From assembly GCF_000758625.1 (NCBI RefSeq), contig NZ_CP009283.1, positions 1,995,501-2,059,500 on the forward strand: a stretch of 64,000 nt of DNA. The letters are read 5' to 3'. A program made the translations under genes and the position numbers. Shown here piece by piece: positions 16,268-26,701 of this stretch (position 1 is its first letter; the number at the start of each line of letters is the position of its first letter). The DNA is from Paenibacillus sp. FSL R7-0273. GTDB taxonomy: Bacteria; Bacillota; Bacilli; Paenibacillales; Paenibacillaceae. Below the pieces are notes generated by a model, which was not told the origin of the DNA, ran no database searches, and was given only the letters and a program-made list of their open reading frames with translations.

Positions 16268-19200
16268 ATGAGTAGAATGTTCAAGCGAATCTTCTCCACA
16301 GTATTAGCGGCCAGTCTGCTGCTGCCGCTTGGCTGGATTGCTCCGGCAGCTCAGGCATCCCAGTCTGCAGAGGCCGCCCAACCGGAATTGACAACCGTTT
16401 ATCATGAAACCTTTGCCGATGGGGCAGGCAAAGCCGGCCAATCCGGCGGGGCCAGCCTGGCGGCAGTTACCGGCATGCCATTTGACGGCAACGCTGATGG
16501 AGCAGCCCTGTATGTAAGCAACAGAGCGAACAACTGGGATGCTGCAGATTTTAAATTCAGCGACCTCGGGCTCGTTAACGGGGAGACGTATACAGTAACT
16601 GCGGTGGTTTATGTTGATGCTGCAGTCTTTCTGCCCGAAGGGGCAAAGGCTGCACTGCAGACTGTAAACAGCTACGGAAATTATGCCGAAGCAGCCTATG
16701 TTGCCGGCAAGTCGGCTACACTGACCAGGGAATTCATTGCGGACACGTCCAAGGATCAGGCGCTGCGCATTAATTCCAATGAGGCCGGCAAGACGGTCCC
16801 GTTCTATATCGGGGACGTCCTGATTACCGGTAAAGCAGCCACTGGCGGAGGGGAAGAGCCAGTAAGAGACCCTGCGCTGCCGTTCAGTACGGTTACTTTT
16901 GAGGATCAGACGGCAGGCGGTTTTACCGGCAGATCAGGCAATGAAACGCTGACGGTCACGGATGAAGCGAACCATACCGCAGACGGCTCCTATGCCCTGA
17001 AGGTGGGGGGACGCACCTCAACCTGGCACGGGCCGGCGCTGCATGTGGAGAAATATGTGGACAAAGGCAGCGAATATCTGATCTCCGCCTGGGTCAAGCT
17101 GATCGATCCGGCCAGCTCCCAGCTTCAGCTGTCTACTCAGGTAGGCAACGGCAGCAGCGCCAATTATGTCGCGCTTTCTCCCAAAACCATCAGCGCTGCT
17201 GACGGCTGGGTTAAATTTGAGGGCAGCTACCGTTACAATAGCGTCGGCGGCGAATATCTGACAATCTACGTGGAGAGCTCGAATAACGCTGCAGCCTCCT
17301 TTTACATTGACGATATCAGCTTTGAACCTACGGGCACAGGACCGGTTGCTATCCAGAAGGATCTGGTTCCGCTGAAGAATGCGTATCTGGATGATTTTCT
17401 GATCGGAAATGCCATTACGGCCGAGGATCTGGAAGGGGTACGGCTGGAGCTGCTGGAGATGCATCATAATGTGGCTACGGCGGGCAATGCGATGAAGCCG
17501 GATGGGCTGCAGAATGTGAAGGGTGAGTTTACCTTTACCGCAGCGGATGCGATGGTCGACAAAGTGCTGGCGGAAGGCATGCAGATGCACGGTCATGTTC
17601 TGGTCTGGCACCAGCAGTCGCCGGTATGGATGAATACGTCCAAGGATGCGGAGGGCAATACCGTCCCTTTGAGCAGGGAAGAGGCCCTTGTAAATCTGCG
17701 GACCCATATCCGTACCGTAATGGAGCATTTCGGGGATAAGGTAATCTCCTGGGATGTCGTGAATGAGGCGATGAATGACAATCCGGGGAATCCGGCCGAC
17801 TGGGAGTCGTCGCTGCGCCAGGCCCCATGGAAAACCGCAATCGGAGCAGATTACGTCGAGCAGGCTTTTCTGGCGGCAAGGGAAGTGCTGGATGAGCATC
17901 CGGAGTGGGACATTAAGCTCTATTACAATGATTATAATGAGGACAATCAGAATAAAGCCCAGGCCATTTATAACATGGTAAAAGCACTCAACGATAAGTA
18001 TGCGCTTAATCATCCCGGCAAAATGCTGATCGACGGTGTCGGCATGCAGGCGCACTACAACGTAAACACCAATCCTGAGAATGTCAGACTGTCGCTGGAA
18101 AAATTCATCTCTCTTGGTGTGGAGGTGAGCGTCACCGAGCTTGATATTCAGGCAGGCAGCAACTATGAGCTGTCAGAAAAGCTGGCCGATGCCCAAGGTT
18201 ATCTGTACGCCCAGCTTATGAGCCTCTACAAGGAACATGCTGCGAATATTGCACGGGTCACCTTCTGGGGCATGGATGACAATACGAGCTGGAGAGCCTC
18301 ATCCAATCCGCTGCTGTTCGACAAGAGCCTGCAGGCCAAGCCGGCATATTACGGGGTTATCGATCCGGTAAAATATATCGCCGAGCATCAGCCGGATACG
18401 ACGGACGCGAATGTATCTAATGCGGTCTATGGGACACCGGTCATTGACGGTACAGTAGATGCGCTCTGGGCAGGTGTACCCGAGATGCAGGTTAACCGCT
18501 ACCAGCTGGCGTGGCAGGGGGCAAGCGGCATAGCCAAAGTCCTATGGGATGACCAGAATCTGTACGTGCTGGTTCAGGTCAGCGACGCGCAGCTGGATAA
18601 GGTGAGCGCGAATGTCTGGGAGCAGGATTCGGTTGAGATTTTCGTGGATCAGAATAACGGGAAGACCTCGTTCTACCAGGACGATGACGGCCAGTTCCGG
18701 GTTAATTTTGATAACGAAAGTACCTTTAATCCCGACAGGATTGCGGCAGGGTTCGCCTCTGCAACCCAAGTATCAGGAACCAATTACACGGTTGAAGTGA
18801 AAATACCGCTTACCAGCGTTACACCGGCCAACGCTAAGAAGCTCGGCTTCGACGTGCAGATCAATGATGCGAAGGATGGCGCGCGGCAAAGTGTAGCCGC
18901 ATGGAATGATACTACCGGCAACGGGTATCAGGATACCTCGGTATACGGCGTGCTTACGCTCACGGGCAAGCCTGACGCTCCGGCAGTTACGCCTACTCCG
19001 ACACCGACGCCGCCGACGCCAACACCGACGCCAACACCAACACCGACAGCTACTCCGCCGGCTGCGATTCCAGGCGGTACGGGCAGCACTACTGCTACGC
19101 CGAAGCCTGCTGTTTTGGAGAGCAAGGATGGTGTGGTGACGCTCAAAGCGGAGGTTACCGGCACCGGCGGCGAGGTTAAAGCGGCCGTTTCTGCCGATAA

Positions 19201-20290
19201 CCTGACGAAGGCCCTTGAACAGGCACTGCCTGGGATTGACGGGCGTAAACGGGTCATTATCGAGCTGGCTAAGCAAGGAGAGCCGACCGCCTATGAGGTA
19301 CAGCTTCCTTCGCAAAGCCTGAAAGGGCAGAAGAGCTTTGTGCTGCTAGTGAAGACGGCAGCAGCCGTAATTGAAGTTCCGGGTGAACTACTATCCGGTG
19401 CCGCGGCAGACACGGAGTATGTAGTGTTCCATATAAAACAGGCCTCCAAGGACGGCCTGGATGCCAAAGCCCGCACGCTTATCGGTGCAGGACCGGTTAT
19501 TGCCCTGAGCCTGACGGCAGGCGCCAAAGAGGTTGCCTTGGGCAGCCCGGACGTTCCGGTAAAGGTTTCGATCCCTTACACTCCCGCTGCGGCGCAGCTT
19601 AGTAATACGGCAGCGCTCATAGCAGGTCAGCTAGGCAGCACGGGCAGCCTGGCTGCCATCCCGAGCAGCCGTTATGATACAGCTAGCGGATCGCTTGTGT
19701 TCCATATTGCCGGGTCCGGCACCTTTGCAGCTGCTTATAATCCAGTGAGCTTCTCAGAGCTGGAGAAGCTGTCCTGGGCCAAGGAGGCTATTACAGCCCT
19801 GGCTGCGCGCGGCATCGTTCAGGGAACCGCAGCGGGCAGCTTCTCTCCGGCAGCACCCGTGAAGCGGGCTGACTTTATCACGATGCTCGTCAGAGCGCTT
19901 GAGCTGAAGGGAACCGGCCCGGCTGCTGCCGGATTCAGTGATGTCCCGGACGGTATATACTACAGCAACGGGCTAGCTATAGCACAGCAGCTTGGTATCA
20001 TTGACGGCTACGCGGACGGTACCGTCCGTCCGGACAATCCGATCAGCCGTCAGGAAATGATGGTGATCGCAGCGCGCGCGCTGGCAGCAGCGGGCAAATC
20101 TGCGGCAGGCAGCAGCGGCAGCCTGAATGCATATCCGGATGCCGCGCAAGTCGCCGGATATGCCGCCGATAGCGTATCCTTGCTGGTTGAAGCCGGTATC
20201 ATCGCCGGTAAGAACGGCCTGCTTGCACCCGGTGACACGCTCACCCGCGCGGAAGCGGCGGTGATTGTGTACCGGATTTGGGGCTTGTAG
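16268..20290 (+). CDS. Secreted modular GH10 endo-1,4-beta-xylanase with CBM22, CBM9 and SLH domains
   Basis: A 1340-residue extracellular enzyme. In order: signal peptide cleaved after AQA (about residue 30); two CBM22-like modules (about 40-190 and 205-355); GH10 barrel (about 362-700) with acid/base E500 in VVNEAMND and nucleophile E624 in VTELDIQ; CBM9 (about 715-900); a Pro-Thr linker (about 907-930); a region of about 230 residues I do not recognise; three SLH repeats (about 1169-1340) that tether it to cell-wall polymer. ATG 16268 lies eight bases after AAAGAGGAG; GTG 16259 and ATG 16277 are less likely. It cuts xylan at the cell surface. No xylan transporter is adjacent. Confidence 0.95.
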   Translation: MSRMFKRIFSTVLAASLLLPLGWIAPAAQASQSAEAAQPELTTVYHETFADGAGKAGQSGGASLAAVTGMPFDGNADGAALYVSNRANNWDAADFKFSDLGLVNGETYTVTAVVYVDAAVFLPEGAKAALQTVNSYGNYAEAAYVAGKSATLTREFIADTSKDQALRINSNEAGKTVPFYIGDVLITGKAATGGGEEPVRDPALPFSTVTFEDQTAGGFTGRSGNETLTVTDEANHTADGSYALKVGGRTSTWHGPALHVEKYVDKGSEYLISAWVKLIDPASSQLQLSTQVGNGSSANYVALSPKTISAADGWVKFEGSYRYNSVGGEYLTIYVESSNNAAASFYIDDISFEPTGTGPVAIQKDLVPLKNAYLDDFLIGNAITAEDLEGVRLELLEMHHNVATAGNAMKPDGLQNVKGEFTFTAADAMVDKVLAEGMQMHGHVLVWHQQSPVWMNTSKDAEGNTVPLSREEALVNLRTHIRTVMEHFGDKVISWDVVNEAMNDNPGNPADWESSLRQAPWKTAIGADYVEQAFLAAREVLDEHPEWDIKLYYNDYNEDNQNKAQAIYNMVKALNDKYALNHPGKMLIDGVGMQAHYNVNTNPENVRLSLEKFISLGVEVSVTELDIQAGSNYELSEKLADAQGYLYAQLMSLYKEHAANIARVTFWGMDDNTSWRASSNPLLFDKSLQAKPAYYGVIDPVKYIAEHQPDTTDANVSNAVYGTPVIDGTVDALWAGVPEMQVNRYQLAWQGASGIAKVLWDDQNLYVLVQVSDAQLDKVSANVWEQDSVEIFVDQNNGKTSFYQDDDGQFRVNFDNESTFNPDRIAAGFASATQVSGTNYTVEVKIPLTSVTPANAKKLGFDVQINDAKDGARQSVAAWNDTTGNGYQDTSVYGVLTLTGKPDAPAVTPTPTPTPPTPTPTPTPTPTATPPAAIPGGTGSTTATPKPAVLESKDGVVTLKAEVTGTGGEVKAAVSADNLTKALEQALPGIDGRKRVIIELAKQGEPTAYEVQLPSQSLKGQKSFVLLVKTAAAVIEVPGELLSGAAADTEYVVFHIKQASKDGLDAKARTLIGAGPVIALSLTAGAKEVALGSPDVPVKVSIPYTPAAAQLSNTAALIAGQLGSTGSLAAIPSSRYDTASGSLVFHIAGSGTFAAAYNPVSFSELEKLSWAKEAITALAARGIVQGTAAGSFSPAAPVKRADFITMLVRALELKGTGPAAAGFSDVPDGIYYSNGLAIAQQLGIIDGYADGTVRPDNPISRQEMMVIAARALAAAGKSAAGSSGSLNAYPDAAQVAGYAADSVSLLVEAGIIAGKNGLLAPGDTLTRAEAAVIVYRIWGL

Positions 20291-20365
20291 GCACTTACAA
20301 CGATACGCTCCATTTTTCCGGTTAATATTTGCGTAATTATTAGCATGTTTATATACCAGTGATTG

Positions 20366-20409
20366 ATCAAAAGGATCCACACAGTCTCATCTGTGCGGAT
20401 CCTTTTGAT
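20366..20409 (+). terminator. Long terminator hairpin after the xylanase gene
   Basis: ATCAAAAGGATCC...CACAG / CTGTG...GGATCCTTTTGAT with loop TCTCAT, one mismatch. It is symmetrical and flanked by A and T runs, so it may act in both directions. Confidence 0.8.
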
Positions 20410-20465
20410 TTATAGTCTCAATATTAAAATTAACTAGGCCTGGCTCTATAGCTTCCAAGATCATA

Positions 20466-20500
20466 AGAAAAAAAGAGTCAGAATTGTTCCTGACTCTTTC
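20466..20500 (-). terminator. Terminator of the minus-strand TIR unit
   Basis: AAAGAGTCAG (20472-20481) / CTGACTCTTT (20490-20499) with a run of A on the left, that is, a U-run after the stem on the minus strand, 40 bases past the small-protein stop. Confidence 0.8.
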
Positions 20501-20540
20501 ATTTATTATAAATCATATAAATTACAGAATGTCGGTAGAA

Positions 20541-20720
20541 TTAACCTAGCATTGCAGGACGTTTATACTCAGCTTTCCTTTTTAAAACAACGATACCTGC
20601 AGTATCTTTTCCTGGACCTAAAGTAGGTGCTAATACCCTTTCAATCTCAACCTTACTTGAGATGCCTGTTCCTTGAACAGAACCCTTCTGGCTGACCTTT
20701 CGGATGTTTTTTCTGTTCAT
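20541..20720 (-). CDS. 59-residue protein coupled to the TIR gene
   Basis: Reads from ATG at 20720 to TAA at 20541. A perfect ribosome site GGAGGTGA lies just upstream, and the ATG overlaps the TGA of the TIR gene (ATGA), so translation is coupled. The product starts MNRKNIRKVSQKGSVQGTG and ends RKAEYKRPAMLG; it is basic, has a Gly/Val-rich middle and no membrane segment. I do not recognise a family. Position and coupling suggest a partner of the TIR protein such as an inhibitor, adaptor or cofactor (inference). A terminator follows directly. Confidence 0.65.
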   Translation of the reverse strand: MNRKNIRKVSQKGSVQGTGISSKVEIERVLAPTLGPGKDTAGIVVLKRKAEYKRPAMLG

Positions 20721-21697
20721 GTTACTTCACCTCCAAAAATATAGTGGATTGAACTCATTAGCCCTTCATTCTCATCCATTAAGCTTGCAATGCGTGTAGT
20801 CGCTACTCCTCCGTTAATCGTGAGATGAATAGTAAGGACTAATTCCTTACCAACAGGATAGCATAGTAAATATACACTCGCAACGCCAGTTTTGTTATAT
20901 AACATAGCTTGCTCTGTTCCGGTTAAATATACATCGATTACTAAAGGTTTTGTAGCACTCTTTGATCTATAGTCTTTAAAACTATAAAATTTCCCTCGCC
21001 CTACGTTTCCTGCAACCTGTTTAATTCCATCTGTCCCTTCTACTGCCCAAACAGCGGCACCGGAAACTTTGGCACTGGCAAGACTGCTGGGATCGTAAGC
21101 AGTCCTGATCGCTTCATATAAAAAATCGTATTTGCGTACCGGCTCTGAAAGGAGATCTTTACTGAACTGTGTCAGAAAACTAATTAATGATAGATGTGCC
21201 GGATTTACAAACGTACCGTGTTCGTCTATTTTTTGCCGGATAGAGTCACAGGCAGTTACTACTGCGGCATCTTTATTTCCCAAACTTGCATCATATGTAA
21301 TGAAGGTTAGGCCATGCAGATCAGAAGGGATGTGGAATTCATTAACCTCAGAACCCTGATATGTTCTCTTTGATTCAAGTGGAACAATGTAGAATACTCG
21401 TTCCCTTCTTAAACGCCCCCAGAATAAGCCCATCTCAAAGATGGTATTGTCTCTTGGTGCTAATACCGTTTTACCTCGAAAGTCGACAATATCATCAGGG
21501 GCGAAAACAAAAACAGCAAAATCATTATGGTCTACTTGAGTTTCTAAATCATCCATAGTTGCATTGTTTACTTTAAAAACATTAGAAAACCAAGGAGTTA
21601 CTTCAGCGTAACGTTGTAACTCGCGCATTACAGCTATAGCATAGGGTTTTGCTTCAGAAGATGATCCGATAAATAAACTCGGCTTTGAATCAGCCAT
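20717..21697 (-). CDS. TIR-domain (CAP12/Pycsar-effector type) protein with C-terminal sensor-like domain
   Basis: A 326-residue protein. Residues about 7-145 match the TIR-like nucleotide-binding domain of CBASS/Pycsar effectors (PF10137 type): LFIGSSSEAKPYAIAVMREL at the start, DFAVFVFAPDD, and APRDNTIFEMGLFWGRL with probable catalytic glutamate E88, followed by RERVFYIVP. Such domains hydrolyse NAD+ on activation. Residues about 180-326 (AAVWAVEGTDGIKQVAG, then SVYLLCYPVGKELVLTIHL) have the strand pattern of a GAF-like ligand domain; this is my reading, not a certain match. No cyclase is adjacent. The region is clearly richer in A+T than its neighbours, suggesting transfer. ATG 21697 follows AGAAGGGG. 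Confidence 0.85.
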   Translation of the reverse strand: MADSKPSLFIGSSSEAKPYAIAVMRELQRYAEVTPWFSNVFKVNNATMDDLETQVDHNDFAVFVFAPDDIVDFRGKTVLAPRDNTIFEMGLFWGRLRRERVFYIVPLESKRTYQGSEVNEFHIPSDLHGLTFITYDASLGNKDAAVVTACDSIRQKIDEHGTFVNPAHLSLISFLTQFSKDLLSEPVRKYDFLYEAIRTAYDPSSLASAKVSGAAVWAVEGTDGIKQVAGNVGRGKFYSFKDYRSKSATKPLVIDVYLTGTEQAMLYNKTGVASVYLLCYPVGKELVLTIHLTINGGVATTRIASLMDENEGLMSSIHYIFGGEVT

Positions 21698-21927
21698 ACC
21701 ATAACCCCTTCTCTAAAAAGGATTCTGTTTTCTGTCTTATTGACTCACTAATAATAAAATTATACAATGTCAATTCTACAAATTCTACCTTTATGTGGAA
21801 TAAAGCGGGACTTACATCAGTTACCAGGGTTGCGGTAAACTATTTAAATTGCAATGTCTGGAAGTGATCAAAGCTGGTGGCTTTTTGGCAGTTTTCGTTG
21901 GAATATGGTAAGCTATCCCGCCAATGA

Positions 21928-21956
21928 TTGACACAACCCCTGCCGCTGGCTATACT
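21928..21956 (+). promoter_or_regulatory. Sigma-A promoter of the T-box/alaS transcript
   Basis: TTGACA (21928-21933), 17-base spacer, TATACT (21951-21956). A start near 21963 would place the T-box stem I base about 30 bases into the RNA. Confidence 0.85.
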
Positions 21957-21991
21957 TGAAATGTTAAATGCAAATCGGATAAAACATTGAT

Positions 21992-22245
21992 GAAATGAAG
22001 TACGCCGGAGCATGGCTCCCCCAGAGAACGGGTTCCGTTACGAATCGCTCGTAATGGCTGTGAGAACCCGGAAGACAGACCGGCGGAAAGCTGATTTCGG
22101 AGTGCGGGGAAATCCCGCCGGGGGCGCCCGTTAACAGCCGCGACAAGGCGATCGTCTGCAGGTGTCCGTGTATATCACGGTCAAGGCGATAACCAGGGTG
22201 GTACCGCGATAATCATCGTCCCTGAATTTATTCAGGGGCGTTTTT
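21992..22245 (+). ncRNA. Alanine T-box leader
   Basis: The T-box sequence AACCAGGGTGGTACCGCG is at 22191-22208, followed by the terminator stem CGTCCCTGAA / TTCAGGGGCG and TTTTT (22217-22245). The base of stem I can be drawn as GAAAT (21992-21996) with ATTTC (22094-22098); above it GCCGG (22004-22008) pairs CCGGC (22080-22084). Between them the 5' side carries AGTA and the 3' side GGAAAGCTG, putting GCT (22090-22092), an alanine codon, in the specifier position. Uncharged tRNA-Ala should favour antitermination and alaS expression. Confidence 0.92.
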
Positions 22246-22298
22246 GTGTATTCCGGCGTAATGCCGGATGCAGATTAATACTAAGACGGGGGCTGTAC

Positions 22299-24935
22299 AT
22301 GATGAAAGCAAGTGAAATCCGTTCCAAATGGCTGCAGTTTTTTGAGAGCAAGGGCCACAAAATCGAACCAAGCGCATCGCTCGTTCCGCACAACGATCCG
22401 TCCCTTTTGTGGATTAACGCCGGTATGGCGCCGCTGAAGGCATACTTTGACGGTCGTGAGATTCCTGAGAATCCGCGCCTGACCAACTCGCAGAAATGTA
22501 TCCGTACCAATGATATTGAGAACGTCGGCAAAACACGCCGTCACCACACGTTCTTCGAAATGCTGGGGAACTTCTCGATCGGCGATTATTTCAAGGAAGA
22601 AGCCATTACCTGGGCCTGGGAATTCCTGACCGGTAAAGAGTGGATCGGCTTTGATGGCGACCGCATTTCCGTTACCGTATACGCTGAGGACGAAGAAGCA
22701 TTCAAGCTGTGGAATGAAAAAGTAGGCCTGCCTGCTGAACGCATCATCAAGCTGGGCGATGAGAACTTCTGGGATATCGGCGAAGGCCCTTGCGGACCTT
22801 GCTCGGAGATTTTCTATGACCGCGGTGAAGCTTACGGCAGTGACATGAGTGATCCGGAAATGTATCCGGGCGGCGAAAATGAACGCTGGCTGGAAGTATG
22901 GAACCTTGTATTCTCCCAGTTCAACCACAACAAGGACGGCAGCTACACGCCGCTTCCCAACAAGAACATTGATACCGGTGCAGGTCTGGAGCGTCTGACT
23001 TCCATTCTGCAGGATGTGGATTCCAACTTCGATACGGATCTGTTCCAGCCTGTAATCCAGAAGACGGCCGGCCTGGCCGGAGTGAAATACAAAGAGAACC
23101 TGGAGCAGGATATCGCCCTGAAGGTCATTGCTGACCATGTTCGTACTGTGACGTTTGCTGTTGGTGACGGTGTGCTTCCTTCCAATGAAGGCCGCGGTTA
23201 CATTATCCGCCGTCTGCTCCGCCGCGCAGTGCGTTACGGCAAAACTCTCGGCCTTGACCGTCCGTTCCTGCATGAGCTGACTGAAACGGTCGGCGAAGTG
23301 ATGGGCGTATACTATCCGTCCGTTGTGGAGAACCGCGAATATATCGCCAAAATCATTCGTCTGGAAGAGGAGCGTTTCCACGAAACCTTGTCTGACGGCC
23401 TGGCTATCCTTGGTGATATTTCGGCCAAAGCCAAAGCTGACGGCCTGAGCGTAATTGCCGGCGTAGATGCGTTCAAGCTCTATGATACTTACGGCTTCCC
23501 GTTTGACCTGACTGAGGATTTTGCATCCGAGCAGGGGCTGGCTGTTGACCGCGAAGGCTTCGATGCAGCAATGCAGGAGCAGCGCGACCGGGCAAGAGCA
23601 GCCCGCCAGGACAATGCCAGTATGAAAATCCAGGGCGGTGCACTTGCCGAGCTGACGGTTAAAAGTGAATTTGTTGGATATAATGACACGGTAGCAGAGT
23701 CCAAAATCCTTGCTATTGTTGTAGACGGTGAGCTTGTTGACTCCGTCAGCGAAGGTGCTGATTGCCAGGTTGTGCTGGAAGCGACTCCGTTCTACGCCGA
23801 AAGCGGCGGTCAGGTGAGTGACACCGGTCTTCTGACCGGCGGATCTGTTACAGCAAAAGTAACAGGCCTGTTCAAGGCTCCTCACGGACAGCATGTACAC
23901 CTTGTAACGGTTGAAGCAGGAGAGCTGAAGGTCGGCGAGAGCGTACGCGCAGAAGTGAACCGCGCCGAGCGTGAAGACATTGTGAAGAACCATACAGCAA
24001 CCCACCTGCTGCATAAGGCGCTGAAGGAAGTGCTGGGCGGCCATGTGAATCAGGCTGGTTCCCTGGTGGAAGGCGCTCGCCTGCGTTTTGACTTCTCGCA
24101 TTTCGGTGCCATTACACCGGAAGAGCTGAGCGATATTGAACACCGGGTGAATGCGCAGATCTGGCGCGGCCTGGATGTGGTCATTGAGAACAAGCCGATT
24201 GACGAAGCCAAAGCTATGGGCGCAATGGCACTCTTCGGCGAAAAATACGGCAACATCGTCCGTGTCGTGCAGGTTGGCGATTACAGCCTTGAGCTGTGCG
24301 GCGGTATTCACGTCGGCAACACTTCGCAGATCGGAATCTTCAAGCTGGTCAGCGAGAGCGGCATCGGCTCCGGTGTACGCCGGATCGAAGCTGTGACCGG
24401 CCGTTACGCTTACCAGTTCACTGAAGGCCAGCTGGATCTGTTGAAGCAGGCTGCAGGCCTGCTGAAATCGTCGCTGAATGATGTTCCTAAGCGGATCGAA
24501 GCGCTGCATGCACAGGTGCGCGAGGTTTCCCGCGAGAACGAATCGCTGCAGTCGAAGCTGAGTGCAACCTTTGCTGCCGAGCTGACCGGAAGCGTGAAGA
24601 CTGTAGGCAACGGCACACAGCTGCTTGCTGTCGCTGTTCAGGCAGGCAGCATGGACGCGCTGCGCTCCACTGCCGATGAGCTGAAAGCCAAGCTGCCGGA
24701 TGCTATTCTAGTGCTCGGCGCAGCGATGGACGACAAGGTGAACTTTGTCGTGTCTGTACCGCAGGGACTGGTTAAGCAAGGCTTCCATGCCGGCAAGCTG
24801 GTTAAGGAAGTTGCTGCAGTATGCGGCGGCGGCGGCGGCGGACGTCCGGATATGGCTCAGGCCGGAGGGAAGGATGCCTCCAAGCTGTCTGAGGCACTTG
24901 CCAAAGCCGAAGAGCTTGTAGCTGCACAGGGTTAA
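22299..24935 (+). CDS. alaS: Alanine--tRNA ligase
   Basis: An 878-residue class II synthetase, the usual length. The aminoacylation core opens with [15 protein letters not shown] and holds [19 protein letters not shown]; the editing domain has H565 and H569 (HTATHLLH) plus C667 and H671 (CGGIH) as the metal site that clears Ser- and Gly-tRNA-Ala; the C-terminal DHHA1 domain ends with the glycine loop [18 protein letters not shown] 22299 or the adjacent ATG 22302 follows GGGGG. It is controlled by the T-box upstream and heads the housekeeping block, from which it is separated by a terminator. Confidence 0.98.
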   Translation: MMKASEIRSKWLQFFESKGHKIEPSASLVPHNDPSLLWINAGMAPLKAYFDGREIPENPRLTNSQKCIRTNDIENVGKTRRHHTFFEMLGNFSIGDYFKEEAITWAWEFLTGKEWIGFDGDRISVTVYAEDEEAFKLWNEKVGLPAERIIKLGDENFWDIGEGPCGPCSEIFYDRGEAYGSDMSDPEMYPGGENERWLEVWNLVFSQFNHNKDGSYTPLPNKNIDTGAGLERLTSILQDVDSNFDTDLFQPVIQKTAGLAGVKYKENLEQDIALKVIADHVRTVTFAVGDGVLPSNEGRGYIIRRLLRRAVRYGKTLGLDRPFLHELTETVGEVMGVYYPSVVENREYIAKIIRLEEERFHETLSDGLAILGDISAKAKADGLSVIAGVDAFKLYDTYGFPFDLTEDFASEQGLAVDREGFDAAMQEQRDRARAARQDNASMKIQGGALAELTVKSEFVGYNDTVAESKILAIVVDGELVDSVSEGADCQVVLEATPFYAESGGQVSDTGLLTGGSVTAKVTGLFKAPHGQHVHLVTVEAGELKVGESVRAEVNRAEREDIVKNHTATHLLHKALKEVLGGHVNQAGSLVEGARLRFDFSHFGAITPEELSDIEHRVNAQIWRGLDVVIENKPIDEAKAMGAMALFGEKYGNIVRVVQVGDYSLELCGGIHVGNTSQIGIFKLVSESGIGSGVRRIEAVTGRYAYQFTEGQLDLLKQAAGLLKSSLNDVPKRIEALHAQVREVSRENESLQSKLSATFAAELTGSVKTVGNGTQLLAVAVQAGSMDALRSTADELKAKLPDAILVLGAAMDDKVNFVVSVPQGLVKQGFHAGKLVKEVAAVCGGGGGGRPDMAQAGGKDASKLSEALAKAEELVAAQG

Positions 24936-24987
24936 GCATCGAAGCCCGGCTGCCAGCATGGCAGCTATCCTCTCATATAAATATGCC

Positions 24988-25027
24988 CAGCGGTACTGAG
25001 AGCCTCATATCAGTACCGCTGCTTTAT
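24988..25027 (+). terminator. Terminator after alaS
   Basis: CAGCGGTACTGA / TCAGTACCGCTG perfect 12-bp stem with a ten-base loop, followed by CTTTATT. Confidence 0.75.
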
Positions 25028-25045
25028 TGAGCGGGGAGGCGTGTA

Positions 25046-25126
25046 TTTTAGCGAATATTCGCCCTGAAAGCGGTTATGCAATAGCTTAAAAACCAAAAAT
25101 ATCTATATATTTGTAGACAAAATGCC
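25046..25126. repeat. Intergenic element of type 2, copy A
   Basis: TTTTAGCGAATATTCGCC contains the palindrome GCGAATATTCGC (25051-25062). It is followed by TAGCTTA, CTATATATTTG and TGTAGACAAAATGCC, the same order of blocks as at 46896. A weak promoter candidate for the next gene is TATGAT at 25179-25184. Confidence 0.5.
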
Positions 25127-25265
25127 AAAAAAAGCGCTATCTCAGAGGCAGGATTTCCAAGGCAGGGCATGAATATGTTATGATGAGGTCAGCAAGTGAG
25201 CTGTACAGCAGCAACTATGCGAAGCCGCCCTCTGAGGGTGATTTTGCAGAAGGAAGGTGTCACAG

Positions 25266-25541
25266 ATGGACTCCATGGACAAAACGGTTAAATTCAATGT
25301 GAAGGGCGACGAAAAGGAAGCTTCTCCCCAGGAAATTCTGCTCGCCGTATACGACGCGCTGGTGGAGAAAGAATATCATCCGATCAACCAGATCGTAGGG
25401 TATCTTCTTTCCGGAGATCCGGCTTACATTCCGCGCCACAACAATGCGAGAAGTTTGGTCCGGAGAAAAGAACGTGATGAGCTGATTGAGGAACTGGTCC
25501 GTTTCTACCTGGCAAATCATCGGGTGGATCAGCCGAGATGA
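25266..25541 (+). CDS. yrzL: IreB-family (UPF0297, YrzL) regulatory phosphoprotein
   Basis: A 91-residue protein of the YrzL/IreB family, recognised from [32 protein letters not shown] and [17 protein letters not shown]. IreB of Enterococcus is phosphorylated on N-terminal threonines by an IreK-type kinase and tunes cephalosporin tolerance. The start ATG 25266 lies eight bases after GAAGGAAGG; GTG 25257 is inside that site and unlikely. It overlaps ruvX by 4 bp. Confidence 0.95.
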   Translation: MDSMDKTVKFNVKGDEKEASPQEILLAVYDALVEKEYHPINQIVGYLLSGDPAYIPRHNNARSLVRRKERDELIEELVRFYLANHRVDQPR

Positions 25542-25957
25542 TGAAGAAGCTGGGACTGGATTACGGCGACCGCAGAATCGGTGTCGCCACAAGTGATATT
25601 TTCGGGTGGACCGCCCAGGCTCTGGAGACCATTGAACGCCGCGGTAACGGCAATGAGTTTGCGCGCATCCGTGAGCTGGTCAAGGAGCATGAGATTGGTG
25701 AAATCGTGGTTGGCCTGCCGAAGAATATGAACGGCTCAGTTGGACCCCGCGGTGAAATCTGTATAGAGTTTGCCGGTCAGCTGCGGGAGGAACTCGAAAT
25801 ACCCGTACACCTTTGGGATGAGCGTCTGACGACGGTATCCGCTGAGCGGATGCTGATTGAAGGGGACGTCAGCCGGAAGAAACGCAAAGGGATTGTGGAC
25901 AAAATGGCCGCAGCCCTGATTTTGCAAAATTTTTTGGATGCTAACAGTAAAAGGTGA
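25538..25957 (+). CDS. ruvX: Putative pre-16S rRNA nuclease/Holliday junction resolvase YqgF
   Basis: A 139-residue RNase H-fold protein. [13 protein letters not shown] carries the first catalytic aspartate, [13 protein letters not shown] the middle strand, and [15 protein letters not shown] plus the KMAAALILQ end hold the remaining acidic residues. The family matures the 5' end of 16S rRNA in E. coli; the resolvase role is older and less sure. The ATG overlaps the yrzL stop (ATGA). Confidence 0.95.
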   Translation: MMKKLGLDYGDRRIGVATSDIFGWTAQALETIERRGNGNEFARIRELVKEHEIGEIVVGLPKNMNGSVGPRGEICIEFAGQLREELEIPVHLWDERLTTVSAERMLIEGDVSRKKRKGIVDKMAAALILQNFLDANSKR

Positions 25958-25970
25958 GGGGTGCGCTATT

Positions 25971-26279
25971 ATGACAAACGAACAGATTGGCCAAGAAGAA
26001 GAACCGGAAATTATCTATATTCCCGATGAGGAAGGTAATGAAGAGGAATTTGAGGTCATCATGAAGTTTGAAGTCGACGGTTCGGATGCAAAGTATATGA
26101 TGGTGGTGCCGCTGGATTCCGAGGATGAGGATAGCGACGAGGTATATGCGTTCCGCTATGAGGAAGACGGCGACGATCTTCAGCTCTTCATGATCGAGAA
26201 TGACGAAGAGTGGGCTATTGTAGAGGAGACCTTCAATACGCTTGTAGACGAGCTTGACGGGGGAGCAGAGAATGACTGA
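25971..26279 (+). CDS. yrzB: DUF1292 protein, YrzB-like
   Basis: A 102-residue, strongly acidic protein (EEEPEIIYIPDEEGNEEEFEV; FRYEEDGDDLQLFMI; ENDEEWAIVEETFNTL) of the DUF1292 family, always found next to ruvX and yrzL in Firmicutes; function unknown. ATG 25971 follows AGGTGAGGGG; an in-frame upstream start lies inside ruvX. It overlaps the next gene, a paralogue, by 8 bp. Confidence 0.93.
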   Translation: MTNEQIGQEEEPEIIYIPDEEGNEEEFEVIMKFEVDGSDAKYMMVVPLDSEDEDSDEVYAFRYEEDGDDLQLFMIENDEEWAIVEETFNTLVDELDGGAEND

Positions 26280-26580
26280 TTTTTCCGCTGAACAAGCGGT
26301 ATGGACATCCAAGCTCAAGGAAGCCTATGGAGAAACAGTAGAACTGGAAGATGAGCAGGGCCGGTCTTCCGTTTACAATATTGTCGCCGAATTTGAGGTC
26401 GGTGGCCGCGCATATGCGGTATTGGCCGGTTCCGGTAAAAACGCGGAGAAGGAGATTCTGCGGATCGTGGTTTCACCTGACGGTGTGCCGGAGCTGGAGA
26501 GTATCGTTGACGATGAAGAGTGGGAAGATATCTCCGAGTTGTACGACGAGCTGACCTTTCCTGCTGATGTCACGGAATAA
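26272..26580 (+). CDS. Second DUF1292 protein
   Basis: A 102-residue acidic protein with the same plan as the preceding YrzB-like protein (VYNIVAEFEVGGRAYAVLAG; VDDEEWEDISELYDELTF), so a tandem duplicate that has diverged strongly. ATG 26272 follows GGGGGAG at 26259-26266 and overlaps the previous stop, so both are made from one message. Function unknown. Confidence 0.9.
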   Translation: MTDFSAEQAVWTSKLKEAYGETVELEDEQGRSSVYNIVAEFEVGGRAYAVLAGSGKNAEKEILRIVVSPDGVPELESIVDDEEWEDISELYDELTFPADVTE

Positions 26581-26618
26581 ATGCTGTTCAAGATATGCAA
26601 CATCCATGCTGGGCAAGG

Positions 26619-26650
26619 AAGAGGGCGGAATTTTTCCGCGCTCTTTTTGC
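26619..26650 (+). terminator. Terminator after the DUF1292 pair
   Basis: AAGAGGGCGGAA / TTCCGCGCTCTT stem with a short T loop, then TTTGC. Confidence 0.7.
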
Positions 26651-26701
26651 TTGGTGGGCCGTAAAAAAATGCTGCCTGACAGTCTCTAAAAAAAATATAT
26701 G

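Noticed and set aside
21768..21773. TTGACA on minus upstream of the TIR gene as a -35
   Set aside because: No acceptable -10 at 16-18 bp; the best TATAAT (21759-21764) is too close, so I list no promoter for this unit.
22281..24509. Minus-strand open frame of over 700 codons opposite alaS
   Set aside because: alaS is certain on plus by motifs and length; the opposite frame has no ribosome site and no recognisable domain and is a codon-bias shadow.
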